64,000 nucleotides of DNA from Cynocephalus volans (GCF_027409185.1 NC_084469.1:101123835-101187834), one strand, 5' to 3'; counted from the stretch's first letter, positions 1 to 10,667 are shown. The notes: a model not told the origin generated them from the letters alone. Numbers and translations are program-made.

Positions 1-2590
1 TTTAACGCCTGGATATATTTATGTGATTTTATTATGTTACTATTCTCTCAGAACTACTAATAGATTTTATGGACTACTTCATATTCGATAATTTAACAGG
101 TAAAATTAAGGAAAGGGCTTTTATATTCCTAACCCTCAATATATCTTCCCATTTTCTTGTAATATTAAGGTCGTGAATCTCAGACTTCAAAGTTCATCAA
201 AATCTCCGAAAGTGCTTATTAAAAATTCTAATATCTTGCACATCTTTCAGAGATCCAATGTCAGTATGTCCTGGTGAGGTCAAGAACCCTCTCTATGAGA
301 AACTGTCTAAAGTGATTTATTCTGCAGCTCTTCTGTGAACGTCAATAGAAGAAAATCAGTGTGAGAAGATACCATGAGTTCCAGCCACGGAGCCATTTCC
401 AAAAGGTTTTGGTGTAAACAAAACCACCCTCTTGACCTCCAATGACAACCACAAGAGAAGTATTTCCACCCAGTGCTTTGATTCTCTTTTGACACATCCT
501 CTATTTTCATCCCACACTCACAGAGATGGTTTGGCTAATGGCCCCACTTTCTGCTGTGCTTTTCGGAAAAGCGATGCCCCAAGTCTTGCCAACTTCCCTT
601 TTCCCCTGTCTCATCTTACACTCAGCATCTCCCTCTCAAAGTAAAGTACTTCTCCGTAGGATAATTTTACTGATGAAGAAAAATTAACAAAACTTTTATG
701 AGAGCCCTAAGACTGTATGCAGTCAATCCTCTAAGACTTCACTAATACAATTAACTTTATTCAATTACATTTTTCTGTGTGAACTTCAAAAGAGACAAGT
801 AAGAAACACAGCAAGATGAGATGACTAAGGAGAAAAGTGGAAACTTGGATATGTTTGTACAAATAAATCAGTGAGAACATTTCAAAGAAAATAAGATGCC
901 AGAAGATTATCAACCTTTGCTCTGCCTACCTAATACTTGTTTATTTTTGTTATATTACTCGGACAAGAAAGCAGATGATAAGTATAACAATGAAAGAAAA
1001 AAGCTCTAATTGCTGAAGCAAGGGGTAAGAGTATGTAAGTCCGATATTACTACAATATTATGATTATAGGCAAGATATGAAATACAATGGTACAATTTAT
1101 ACTTTAGCAGGTACTTACTCTCGGTACAAGGCATTCTACTAAGTGTTTGCAGTGCATACGGGCATGAACTTCCCTGCAAGAATTATGCCCCAGATGGTTA
1201 TTTTCTGATTCTCACAGTCATCAGACTCACGCAGTAATTTTTTGCTTAAGCCAGAAATTAGATGAATAGTGAGTATATGATCCAATTTTCGGTTCAGAAA
1301 ACAAAAGGAATGTCTACTGGTTGACACTATAGAAATATCTATTATAAATAAACTCTATTCACAGCAGATCCACAGAAGGACAGCCAGATTTCTGTCTCTG
1401 AGCATGATGTCTGTATATAATGCTTGCATCTGTGTAGACATCTGGATCTAAGAGTGAAATCAGCCTGGGCATGAAGCCACTTTATGGAGGAGGGAATGAA
1501 TCTGTGCAACACTGTTTCTATACATTATTTAGGTCTGGAGTTCTTGCAATAAAAGTTTGTAAGAGTGAGAGTTTTTTTTTTATTACAAGGCCTTCAGAGC
1601 TATGTAATGTATAGTATAATCAAGGTTTCTTTCTCTTATTAGAAAGAAAAGATTCCTCACTTATTAAGTTCAACTATTTCATACACATTTTAAACCACTG
1701 AGATAATCTAAATACAGCGGTTTCATAGATGATTAAACTGAGTGTCGTTTAGGCTAATGTTGCCCTGTACAGATAGTTTACCAGTGTCCAATTGCAGGAA
1801 TTACTAAATTGGAATGTGAAATCTTATCCCCTATATCTGACTGTAAGGTGAACCTTGGAGTACGATTCACATAATCCTACCCATGCAATCAGGTAGAATC
1901 TGGTATCTCCTATGACCTCAGCCCTCTAGGGATCCTTTCCCTGACCTATCTAACTTCTCCCAGTTTCTCTTTACTGAGAACACTCCCTAAAATAGCAGTA
2001 TATATAAAATAGGAACTTGCTATTTCCCTAGATGAGCTTTCAAGAGTGAACAAACTTTAAACATACATTATCTTAAATAAAGCATAATAAATTTCCTCTA
2101 GCTAGAAGAATGCATATTAGAGGCAAATACAGGAGGTTTGAGACTTTTGTGAATATGGAGCATGAATCCTTGGCTGTGAGTAGGACAATCCAAAGATGAA
2201 TTAAGGAGTTTATGAATATAATGATTGACAGGATTTGTCAGCTAAAAGATAATGTAATAAACTAAGAAAGCTAGAAGAGTCTAAGTAAACTGTGTAAATT
2301 AGTAACACTCACAGAAATTCATTAAGGCCAATTTGAAGGAACCTGAGTCAAAATTATTGTCCTAGAAAGTTAAAAAGGTGTGAAAAATAATTTAATTCAA
2401 CTACTCTGGCAATTGTATTTCTTATGCAAATATCTTGTTCTTTAGATCCTGGCAAACATTGTGGCAATTATGTAAGAAATATTAAAGATGAACAAAATAA
2501 CTATTGCAGATCCCCAACTCAGGTTCACCTTCTGTAGACTATGATGGAACAACTGAGCTTAGAGAGCAGAATTCATTTGCAAAATATCAA
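1..2590. other. 3' flank of OR unit 1, no gene seen
   Basis: AT-rich DNA downstream of the first receptor gene. Short open frames at 307-644 and 1,139-1,327 have no recognisable product. The first ~1.8 kb is old-unit sequence: it resembles ~12,780-14,500 and ~21,190-22,080 as well as the late copy at ~35,740. No RNA gene or clear repeat is recognised here. Confidence 0.6.
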
Positions 2591-2592
2591 TA

Positions 2593-2690
2593 ATTTATAC
2601 ATTGGGTACAGTGTGGGGCCGATAACACCAAGGTCAAGGAATTGGATCCCTGTACTGACCAGAAACACATAAACCACCTCCTCCCAAAAA
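2593..2690 (+). repeat. Degenerate tRNA-derived SINE (CYN-like)
   Basis: The sequence 'GGGCCGATAACACCAAGGTC' followed by 'TTGGATCCCTGTACTGACCA' keeps the anticodon-arm to T-arm part of the tRNA-Ile-like SINE. The A-box side is eroded. The paralogous copy is at 37,153-37,225, so it predates the late duplication. Confidence 0.65.
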
Positions 2691-2863
2691 ACAGTTATTC
2701 AAACGGATAGTCAGTTTCAACCTTATTTTTAAACACACTTAGCCATTATATTATCTAGTCATTTTATAAGAATTTGGTGACAAAAGAGTAAGGCACTGTG
2801 GCTTACCCATTATCCCTTTCACTGTGCCTCATTCTAGTAACCCAGGCCAATCCAGATGACACA

Positions 2864-3802
2864 TCACAGATAAGAAAATCTCCTACTGAGGAGGTTCCTC
2901 AAGGCCCCCTTCACATCCGTGTTCCTCAGGCTGTAGATGAAGGGGTTCATCATGGGAGTGACCACGGTGTACATCATCGAAGCTACTGCACTCTTCCTGG
3001 AAGAGTGTGTAAATGCAGAACTAAAGTACACTCCAAAACCTGTCCCATAGAATAAGAAAACAACTGAGAGGTGAGACCCACAGGTGGAAAAAGCTTTGTA
3101 CTTTCCTCCTGCTGAAGGCATTCTCAAAACAGAAGAAGCAATGTGAATATAAGAGAAAATGATTCCAGAGAGGGGTATCCCACCTAACATGCATGCTGCA
3201 AAATATATCAGAATATTATTGATGAGGGTATCAGAGCAGGCGAGCTTGATGACATGAACAGCTTCACAGAAGAAGAGGGGGATTCCTGGGTCTGTGCAGA
3301 AGGACAGCCGCAGCAGCATCAGACTGTGCAGCAGGGAATGCACAACACTAATAGACACGGAGAGGAGAATGATCAGGCCACAAAGCCGAGGGTTCATGAT
3401 GACCGTGTACCTCAGGGGGTGACAAATGGCCACATAGCGGTCATAGGCCATCACCCCTAGGAGAAAATTTTCCAAACAGGACAAAACCAGGACAAAATAG
3501 ATCTGGGTGAGGCAGCCTGTGTAAGTGATGCTTGAATGCTGAGCTTGGATGTTCACTAACATTTTGGGGATCGTGGCTGTGCTTAAAGAGATGTCAGTAA
3601 AGGACAGATTGGAGAGAAGGAAGTACATGGGGGTGTGGAGGTGGGAGTCAGAGATGACAGCCAGGATGATGAGCAGGTTTCCCAGGATGGTGACCAGGTA
3701 CATGGACAGGAACAGGCTGAAGAGGAGGGGCTGCAGTTCTGGATCCTCTGTCACCTCCAAGAGAAGAAATTCTGAAACAGCTGTTTGGTTTCTCATTACC
3801 AT
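2864..3802 (-). CDS. OR7G: Olfactory receptor, family 7 (OR7G-like), gene 1, intact
   Basis: Odorant-binding class A GPCR of the olfactory cilium plasma membrane, expected to signal through Golf and adenylyl cyclase. The 312-residue frame is uninterrupted, the usual OR length. N-glycosylation site NQT is at residue 5, TM1 GN at 41-42, LHTPMYF at 55-61, the conserved extracellular Cys at 97, [15 protein letters not shown] at 118-132, Cys 179 in loop 2, [11 protein letters not shown] at 236-246 and [12 protein letters not shown] at 283-294. I chose the Met at 3,802 rather than 3,847. It aligns with 'M-x-x-RNQT' starts of this subfamily, and all four genes here share a putative splice acceptor (TTCCAYCAG) 13 bases upstream, which makes the earlier Met probably intronic. 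Nearest relative is gene 4 (about 96 percent amino-acid identity). Subfamily assignment is from memory of human OR7G proteins; no search was run. Confidence 0.95.
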   Translation of the reverse strand: MVMRNQTAVSEFLLLEVTEDPELQPLLFSLFLSMYLVTILGNLLIILAVISDSHLHTPMYFLLSNLSFTDISLSTATIPKMLVNIQAQHSSITYTGCLTQIYFVLVLSCLENFLLGVMAYDRYVAICHPLRYTVIMNPRLCGLIILLSVSISVVHSLLHSLMLLRLSFCTDPGIPLFFCEAVHVIKLACSDTLINNILIYFAACMLGGIPLSGIIFSYIHIASSVLRMPSAGGKYKAFSTCGSHLSVVFLFYGTGFGVYFSSAFTHSSRKSAVASMMYTVVTPMMNPFIYSLRNTDVKGALRNLLSRRFSYL

Positions 3803-3939
3803 GTTGTTAATGAATCTGGTGGAAATATGAGACGGTGACAATATCATCAGATATTTTGTCGTCCCGCAGGCTCAGCATCACCTGATGGAATCACCACCTT
3901 GTGAAGAAAATCCGATCAGTGAAGGGGAGTTCGAAAGGG

Positions 3940-4137
3940 GTCATCATGGCTCCTAAGCATGCAAAGTCCACAGCTAATATTGTCAGTAAAAGGCCACATC
4001 GAGTGATTGTGTAATAGGCTATGCCACCTAGGTGTGTGTAAGTACACTCTGTGATGTTCACACGATGGTGAAATCACCTAAAGATGCATTTCTCAGAACA
4101 TCTGCCTGATGTTAAGTGACCCATGGCTGTATCTTGC
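3940..4137. mobile_element. Tigger-type (TcMar) DNA transposon fossil
   Basis: The stretch 'GTGTAAGTACACTCTGTGAT' to 'GTTAAGTGACCCATGGCTGT' matches my memory of the terminal part of a mammalian Tigger-class element, ending in its inverted repeat near 4,137. It lies just upstream of receptor gene 1 and is duplicated at 38,480-38,677. No transposase remains. The exact subfamily is not certain. Confidence 0.6.
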
Positions 4138-4310
4138 AACCATGAGCTAGGAAGCAGGAGGGCAAATGTAATGCACTAAAGATGGTAAAGCGGAGAAACA
4201 GAAACAGGCTGGAACCCTGACAGCATTCTTGCGATGATACATCCTTGACTTCTTATTCTGTGAGACAAATAAACTCCTGCTTGTTCCAGCCAATAAATAA
4301 ATAAATAAAG
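4138..4310 (+). repeat. Retroposed repeat with simple tail
   Basis: A short unit containing 'GACAAATAAACTCCTGCTTG' resembles a familiar ancient mammalian repeat 3' part. It is followed by an (AATA)n tail at 4,291-4,308. In the late copy the same position carries a (GAAA)n/(GGAA)n tract (38,826-38,892), so the tail has evolved differently in the two copies. Family name uncertain. Confidence 0.4.
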
Positions 4311-4829
4311 GGTGCCTTCTGTATGCATCCCGTGTTGTTACTTTAGTAAAGACCTGAATCTGATATAGCAGAACATCAACGATTTTTAAGTCTGGAAAGG
4401 GTGACAGGATGGCCCTTCTTTAAATTAAACTCTCTGTGCTATTTGATTATTTAAAACATTCACTAATTTTGTAAAGAAAGACAGATGGACTAAGGAGGCA
4501 GCTTAAAGTTGCTGTCTGGATCCCCCAAGACATCAGAGCCAAGACACAGAGATAATACAAAGGTGTGTCAAGGGAAGGGAAGGCGGAGTTTAGTAAACGT
4601 TCTGCCCTCACCACTGCAGGATTGCAGGCAAATGACAGAGAATTTTATGACAATCATCCTGTTTTAGAAGAGGCACACTACTGTTCTAGAGAAAAATAGT
4701 CCTAATCATAGCAGGGACTGGGTACAAGATTAGTAGATGACAGTAAATTGATCATCATGCAACGGTACAAGGACAGATGTGAAGATGACAATTAGGCAGG
4801 AGACCCGTGGTGACTTGATGCCAATCATC

Positions 4830-5345
4830 TGATGTGTGTACTCTCCTCCCTGCTTCCCCTAGATGAACCTGTAGTAAAACATCTGCCCTCATTTACAAAC
4901 ATTTACCAAAGCATTTTAGGTTACCAGGCTGGTGTCACCGTGGGATAATGCTTGACCTCTCTGGGTGTATCATTCAGAAGATGTGTCCTCAGGAAGGAGA
5001 GAGTAGGCACCAGGCTACTGTGCAGGAGGGATCAATGTTGGACGAGGCTCAGGTGTGTGACTGCTTTGCTGAGGAACGACTATTAAATGAGGGGGTCACA
5101 GGCACATTGCAGTCTCTGTATCCCCAGAGGCTCGATAGCCAAACTCCTCATTAACCAAGGAATTTTATGTCACTGTGATCCCAGGACACTGCAAATCTTT
5201 AAGGACTAAGACTCTAGAAAAGAGGGATCCAGGTTGGTGCTTGCATGACCCCGTGAGGCCAGGTGTGCACCACCTGCTTTTCTCCACCTGTGCCTGCTCA
5301 TCCCCACGTCACATGCCTTGCATGGATGGACACACAGGCTTCTCT
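4830..5345 (-). promoter_or_regulatory. Candidate OR promoter block, unit 1
   Basis: This ~500 bp block is kept in all four OR units (also ~16,470-17,000, ~23,930-24,430 and ~39,690-40,190) at a similar upstream position. Its core contains a homeodomain-like site (CTCATTA, 5,147-5,153) about 25 bp from an Olf1/EBF-like TCCCAGGACA (5,179-5,188; consensus TCCCNNGGGA). It is ~1.35 kb from the ATG. Homeodomain plus O/E motifs are known hallmarks of OR promoters. The promoter assignment itself is inference. Confidence 0.45.
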
Positions 5346-5441
5346 AATTGAAATCCAGCCTTCTTTACATAGAAGTGAACTAAGGCATTGATATCTAGAA
5401 GAAGATATCAGGAAATTAATGCCAGTCTAAATGTAAAAATA

Positions 5442-5522
5442 TGAGGGTCTTCAAAAATTTCATGGAAAGATCCATATTATGTTTTAATTTCATTGTTCTG
5501 CAAACTTTTTGAAGTACCCACA
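5442..5522. mobile_element. 81-bp Tc1/mariner-like MITE, copy 1
   Basis: Terminal inverted repeats (left TGAGGGTCTTCAAAAA, right complement TGTGGGTACTTCAAAAA) are flanked by TA on both sides (5,440-5,441 and 5,523-5,524). There is no coding capacity. It is shared with the late duplicate (40,293-40,373) but absent from the matching place in unit 2 (~17,080), which dates the insertion between the two duplication rounds. Confidence 0.75.
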
Positions 5523-5611
5523 TAGAGTTGATAAGTGTGGAAATAAATATTTTAAAATATATCTAAGCAATTGTGAAAATGCAAAAAAAAATCTAAAGGG
5601 TTTTTTTTCTC

Positions 5612-6020
5612 TATGAGCCATTTATTTTTATTTTTATTTTTATTTTTTTTAATCTTTTTTCCCAAAATTTTACTATGAGAATTGTCAAACATAAAGCAAA
5701 GTTGAAATAATTTTGCAGTTAATATTCACATTCCTACCAACTAGGTTCTGCCATTAACATTTTACTTATACTGGCTTTATGACATTTCTGTCCATCCATC
5801 TATCTCTGTATTCCTCCATTAATCTGTCTTTACTTCGGTGCATTTCAGAGAAATTGCAGATGTCAGTGACTTTCCTTTCAATCACTTCGGCATGCACATA
5901 ACTAACTGAAGTTCAATATTTGTGTAGTTTTATTTTCTTTTAATATAAAATTTAAATCCTAAATTTACATTTGCTGAGTTTTGGCAACTGTGTAACTGTA
6001 ATCATTTTATGAGCCATTTA
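5612..6020 (-). mobile_element. Retroposed insertion specific to copy A, with 13-bp target duplication
   Basis: A 13-bp direct repeat TATGAGCCATTTA flanks the insert (5,612-5,624 and 6,008-6,020). The left end starts with a T-rich tail, (TTTTA)n then T8, so the inserted cDNA is in minus orientation with a poly(A) tail. The late copy keeps the empty site at ~40,462-40,475 (TATAAGCCGTTTA). The body resembles an old LINE-type 3' end. The simplest reading is LINE-1-mediated insertion after the late duplication. Confidence 0.7.
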
Positions 6021-6439
6021 ATATTTCTTGAGCCTTAATTTTCACTATGTATATTTTAGATGGCAGATCTAATCTATTCTCTGTGACAATTCTATCGCTG
6101 CTTAATACAGACTGATTGTTAGTCATTTTTTAGGCTTCATAACCACCTTTTTAATTTTATCAGCATAGTTTCAATGTACATTTTTCTTCACTAGTAGGTG
6201 CTGTGGGTTGAGATTATGGCTCTTGATCTTCAATAGAGTTGTAAGAAATCACAGTGTATTACCAAGTACTAATGTGTAAGTATAATCTCAGTACATTTAG
6301 ACTTTTCCCACTATTTAGTAGATGGAGATGGTACTTCATGTTAATATTAAGTTAACTTGTTTTTTTTGAAGTATTGAGTATTTACACGTATTCATAAATA
6401 TTTTCCTCTCTTAACTTCTTCTGTATGAACTTTGTTAAC

Positions 6440-6840
6440 TGTTGAATGGATAAACCAAATGTGGTGTGCACTTACAATGGAATATTATTCGACATGAAAA
6501 AGGAAAAGAAATTCTGTCACGTGCTACAATATGAATGAGGACTGAGGACATTATGCTAACTCCAATGATAACGAAACTAAAGGGCAAATAAGGTATGACA
6601 ACACTCCTGTGAGCTACCTAGAGTAGTCTAACTCATAGATACAGAATGTAGAATGGTAATTGCTAGGGGTTGAGAGTAGAGGAAAAACAGATGCTCAACA
6701 CTACAGTGTTTTTGATTTGCAAGATGAGAAAGTTTTTATACTTAACGTTACTGAACTGTACACTTAAAATGGTAAAGATGGTAATTTTTATGCTATGTGT
6801 GCTTTACCACAATGTAATAAGCGGGAAAGGGCATGCAAAA
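6440..6840 (+). mobile_element. Old LINE-1 3' end fragment
   Basis: The motif 'ACAATGGAATATTATTCGAC' and the downstream 'GAACTGTACACTTAAAATGG' are typical of the end of L1 ORF2 and an old L1M 3' UTR. No open frame of note survives. The duplicate is at ~40,905-41,260. Confidence 0.7.
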
Positions 6841-7479
6841 GATTTTTTTAAAAAATTTTAAAACCAAAAAGAAAAAGTCTGCACAAATTGAACAAGAATA
6901 GTCTAGTACTAAGTATCAGTTTAAATATCTTATAGTAAAAAGTAGTTATAGAAATATTGTTAAAAATCAGTTGAATGAGTAAACTCTGGGCTTTACAAAG
7001 TTACAGACAGAAGAGTGGCTAAGAAGATGCTAATTTTTTCACTCAGAAAGACATAAATACAAATGGATTTTTTTTAAATGAGAGAGTCATTAAAAGGGCC
7101 AAGAAAAATGACTACATTGTATATTGTTGAATATATTAATTACCCTGATTTGAGCATCACATATTGTATTAATATTCAGTTCTGTACCCTACAGATATGT
7201 ACAGCAATCTACTATGTTACCATAAAAAAATGAGTATAAAAGACATAGATAGATGGGGAAATTTTGATATGCATGCATCTAAAAGGATTTTCAAAATATA
7301 TAGCACAAAAATGATATTTGAAAATGTAAACAGAGAAAAATTGAAGAAAGAGCAAACACTATAGACTGAAAAATTCTAATGGGTGATAAGCAGCATGGAA
7401 AAAAAGTCCCTAAGGAGACCGTATAATTACCATGTCTGTTTGTTAACACAGGGGGTCAGGTGTCTACAGGTCCAGGCAT

Positions 7480-7960
7480 TCTAAATCATAAAGATAACAG
7501 CCCTGGAGAAATTAGAAAAAAATAGTCCTTGCCCACATAGAGCATAGAGTCCATATGGGAAGACAGACTATGAACAAATAAATATGTAAATCAAATATCA
7601 TGTCAGATGGTAATGAATGTAAGGGAAAGAAAAATAAAGCATAAAAGGGGAATTTGGCATGTAGGAGGACATAATACAATTTTGAATAGGTCTTATTTAG
7701 AAGGGTAATTCTGAGCAAAAAAAGGTGAGGTATAGGAAGGGATCCATACAGGTATCTGGTATGGGAGAATTTCAGGCAGAAAGAAGAAGGGCAAAGGCCC
7801 TGAGGTGAAAGCATATCTGGCGGGCTCAGTAATCATAAAGGCATCCAACATGGTTAAAACAGAATGAGAAATGGGAGAGTAGCAAATATGAAAACAAAAA
7901 GGTAGTGTAATGTGGGGCAGATTGTACAAGTAGCCCCCTGATTGCAAGGGCAAAAGCAAG
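7480..7960. repeat. Ancient mammalian interspersed repeat, left part
   Basis: It contains the characteristic 'GGGCAAAGGCCCTGAGGTGA' core seen in a common ancient mammalian repeat whose family I cannot name with confidence. It is interrupted at 7,961 by a MaLR LTR and seems to resume at 8,397 ('GCCTATTAGGCATGTACATG'). Open frames at 7,512-7,959 are chance frames in this repeat. Confidence 0.45.
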
Positions 7961-8391
7961 TGCTATGGTCTGAAGCTTTGTCCCCTCCAAAGCTCATGTG
8001 GAAGCTTGATCCTCAATGTGGCAGTGCTGACAGGTGAGACCCTAGGGAGGTGATTGGATTGTGGGATCTATGTCCTCATAAATGTATTAATCCATTCATG
8101 TATCATTGGATTAATGAATGAATGGGTTGTCGGCGGGGGGCACTGGTGGCTTTATAAAGAGAGCAAGTGACCACACTAACCTCTTGCTCAGCTCTCATCA
8201 TGTGATACCCTGCGTCACCGCAGGACCCTGTAGAGGGTCCCCACCAAGAAAAAAGTCCTTGCCAGATGTGCCCCCTTGACCTTGGACTTGCAGCTTCCAG
8301 AATTATAAAAAATAAATTTCATTTTCTGCATAAAATAGGTATACCCAGTTTTAGGTATTCTGTTATCAGCAATAGAAAACTGACTCATACA
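7961..8391 (+). mobile_element. Solo LTR, ERVL-MaLR type
   Basis: A ~431-bp LTR begins TGCTATGGTCTGAAG and ends ...ACTCATACA. It is flanked by an imperfect 5-bp duplication (GCAAG left and ACAGG right; the left flank of the duplicate at 43,475 reads GCAGG). An internal AATAAA-type region lies near 8,310. There is no internal provirus, so it is a solo LTR. It predates the late duplication. Confidence 0.7.
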
Positions 8392-8840
8392 ACAGGGTAG
8401 CCCCGGTTTAGGGTCATTGTAATCACCTACCCTAATATAATGATGACTTGCTTGAACCATGGTGGTAATAGTGAAATTAGTGAGATTTGACTAGAAACTG
8501 GACATATTTTGATGGTTCAGACAACAGGGTTTTTTGAAAAATTGAGCACAGCGTGTAGGAGAAAGAAATTAACAATGATGCTAAAATGTTTTGCCTGGAC
8601 CCCTGAAAGAATTAAATAGCCATCAATTGTGATAGAAAAAAAGTATGAATGAAGCATATTTGGATGTTTACAAGTATATTAGCATTATAATTTTTGATAA
8701 GTTGAGCTTGAGTTGCCTATTAGGCATGTACATGGAGAGGTTAAGTGGGAGGTTAAATTTGTAAATCTGGAATTCAGGGGAGAATTATTCTTCAAAGACA
8801 TAAAACTGGCAATGATTGTGTATAGGTGACTTATTTTAAA
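8392..8840. repeat. Ancient mammalian interspersed repeat, right part
   Basis: Continuation of the repeat broken by the LTR at 7,961, recognised from 'GAGTTGCCTATTAGGCATGT' and 'GGAATTCAGGGGAGAA'. The duplicate follows 43,888. No coding potential is seen. Confidence 0.4.
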
Positions 8841-8850
8841 AATTTTTGTA

Positions 8851-8960
8851 GGGAACTGGCTTGTTAGCTCAGCAGGTTAGAGTGCAACACTGTAGCACCA
8901 AGGTCAAAGGTTTGGATGCCCATACCAGCCAGCTGCCACAAAAAATAAAAATTAAAAATT
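8851..8960 (+). repeat. tRNA-Ile-derived SINE monomer (CYN-like)
   Basis: It starts GGGAACTGGCTTGTTAGCTC, a Pol III A box, and continues with 'GTAGCACCAAGGTCAAAGG' and a B-box-like GGTTTGGATGCC, followed by an A-rich tail. Overall it resembles tRNA-Ile. The duplicate is at 44,638-44,728. Confidence 0.85.
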
Positions 8961-8964
8961 ATGG

Positions 8965-9385
8965 TAAAATATATATAACCTAAATTTTACCATTATAACC
9001 ACTTTGAGCATACATTTCAGTAGTGTTAAGTACATTTGCATTGTTATGCAGCCAATCTCCAGAACTCTTTCCATTTTGGAAAAATAAAACTCTATACCCT
9101 ATAAAGAACAAGTTCCCATTTCCATCCCTGCCCCCAGACTTTGATAACCATAATTTTACTCTATGAATTTGTCTACTCTACATACCTCCGATAAATGATT
9201 TCATTAGGCATTTGTCTTTTTGTGACTGGCTTGCTTCACTTAGCATAATGCACTCGTTTCATCCATGTTACAGCACGTGTCAATATTTCCTTCTTTTTTA
9301 AAGCTGAATAATATTCCTTGAATGTGTATACCACATTTTGTTTATCCGTTTATCATGTTGACTAGTAGAGGCTCGGTGTGTGGAG
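8965..9385 (-). mobile_element. Old LINE-1 (L1M) 3' region
   Basis: Antisense to the familiar L1M tail: 'AATTTACCATTATAACCACT', 'TCTCCAGAACTCTTTCCATT', then 'TGACTGGCTTGCTTCACTTA'. The duplicate is at ~44,745-45,150. Confidence 0.75.
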
Positions 9386-9899
9386 ATAGTTTTTCCTGCA
9401 TTTGTGATATTATGACCCCGATATTAGGCACACACAGAGCATAGTTGAATTTTGTTTATAGCAACCTTATGGCCTTTTTTTTATTTGCTAATGCTTTAAG
9501 AAGGCATTTGGTGTTCAGAAGGGAGCTGTCATAAATGTCCAAACAGAAAGTTCATCCACGTATTGGATTCAAGTGGAGTTTTCTGAAATTTTAAGACCAT
9601 CAGCTTTGGATTGAGGGTGCAGAAGAAGTAGATAGGAGCCTCAGTAAATCCATGGGACGTAACTGTCCAGGTACATTGTTGATTTTCCAGGGGTGAAGGC
9701 AAACAAGTACCAGAAATCATTATGAAGGGAAATACTAAATAAAGCTGAACATAAATTTATGACCATGAAATACTGAGTGTTAGGAAACTATCACAGACAG
9801 AGTACTGCTAGGATGGGTTAAAAACATGGGGAAATCTGTGTTTGAATATTGTACATGTCATTTTACAAATGCTTTTTCATTTCATTCATTTTTTTGTAT

Positions 9900-10168
9900 G
9901 AAATGTTTTATTTAATTATTTTTTATTTATTCAGAGTATTCATGAGATACCAAGCTAATTCTCATCCCTTGGGCCCATGGTGTGAGGGCAAGATTCATAC
10001 TGGGGGCATATCCATTACTAGAAATTACTTTTGTACCCCATGTCCCCAACCAAATATCCCCGAACTTCCCTCCTGTACCCTCTCTTCCCCCCACTCCACT
10101 TTGTAGTCCTAGGAGTGTTCCCTCCCTCTGTAAGACCGCCACAATACTGTGTTCTTTCTTTCCTTACA
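9900..10168 (-). mobile_element. Young LINE-1 3' UTR, minus orientation
   Basis: A T-rich tail at ~9,905-9,930 is followed by the complement of the lineage's L1 3' UTR, 'GAGTATTCATGAGATACCAA' and the polypyrimidine tract at ~10,050-10,100. The same 3' UTR appears in plus orientation at 45,430-45,700 and in the twin-primed L1 at 25,010-25,260. It is severely 5' truncated. Confidence 0.8.
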
Positions 10169-10173
10169 AAATA

Positions 10174-10253
10174 TAAGGCTACTTCAAAAAGTTCGTGGAA
10201 AAATAGAATTGAAAATAATATGAATCTTTCCAGAAACTTTCTGAAGTACGCCG
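10174..10253. mobile_element. 80-bp Tc1/mariner-like MITE, copy 2
   Basis: Inverse orientation relative to copy 1: GGCTACTTCAAAAAGTTCGT at the left and the complement at the right, ending ...GAAGTACGCCG. It is bounded by TA (10,172-10,173 and 10,254-10,255). The related unit 2 (~19,970) lacks it. Confidence 0.7.
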
Positions 10254-10390
10254 TATTTGATGACTTAGCAGTCTTGTTACATTTCATTCTGTTTGACTAA
10301 CTTTAACTCCTTTACTGTATTCTGCTGTCTTAAAAATCATAATTTATTTTCATCTTCTTGAACTGATGGGCATTTGCATTGCCACATACA

Positions 10391-10431
10391 AAATCATACA
10401 CACACACACACACACTCACAAACACACACAC
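10391..10431. repeat. (CA)n microsatellite
   Basis: An interrupted CA run. The corresponding place in unit 2 is the longer CA/CG tract at 20,101-20,170, so the microsatellite seed predates separation of the old units. Confidence 0.85.
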
Positions 10432-10585
10432 AAATATTTACATGTATAAACAGTTTAAATCTATACCTAGGGTCAAATTCAAGACTGGGGTTGTCTATGG
10501 GAATGGAAGGAGAAAATTGGAGGAAAATAAAAACGGAATATGATGTCATGTCCAACAATACTTCATTCCTTTAAGAAGAAAACTA

Positions 10586-10667
10586 TGAAGGGTCTTTAAA
10601 ATGTTCTTGGAAATATTTGTATTATCTTTTAATTCTATTTTGCTGTGAACTTTTTGAAGTACCTTAG
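10586..10667. mobile_element. 82-bp Tc1/mariner-like MITE, copy 3
   Basis: TGAAGGGTCTTTAAAATGTT at the left and CTTTTTGAAGTACCTTAG at the right, flanked by TA (10,584-10,585 and 10,668-10,669). Unit 2 shows the pre-insertion site at ~20,300 (GAGAACCATTATGGCAAG), direct evidence for insertion at TA. Confidence 0.8.

Noticed and set aside
2798-3830. Plus-strand open frames inside OR gene 1 (and equivalents in genes 2, 3 and 4 at 15,642, 22,531-23,340 and 37,342-38,554) that look conserved among units.
   Set aside because: They are antisense shadows of the minus-strand receptors; their apparent conservation follows from the receptor sequence, and they lack any known motif.
10391-10431. Short tandem repeats as a CRISPR-like array (here and at 20,101, 44,547, 63,925).
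   Set aside because: They are 2-4 bp microsatellites without spacers, and the genome is mammalian.
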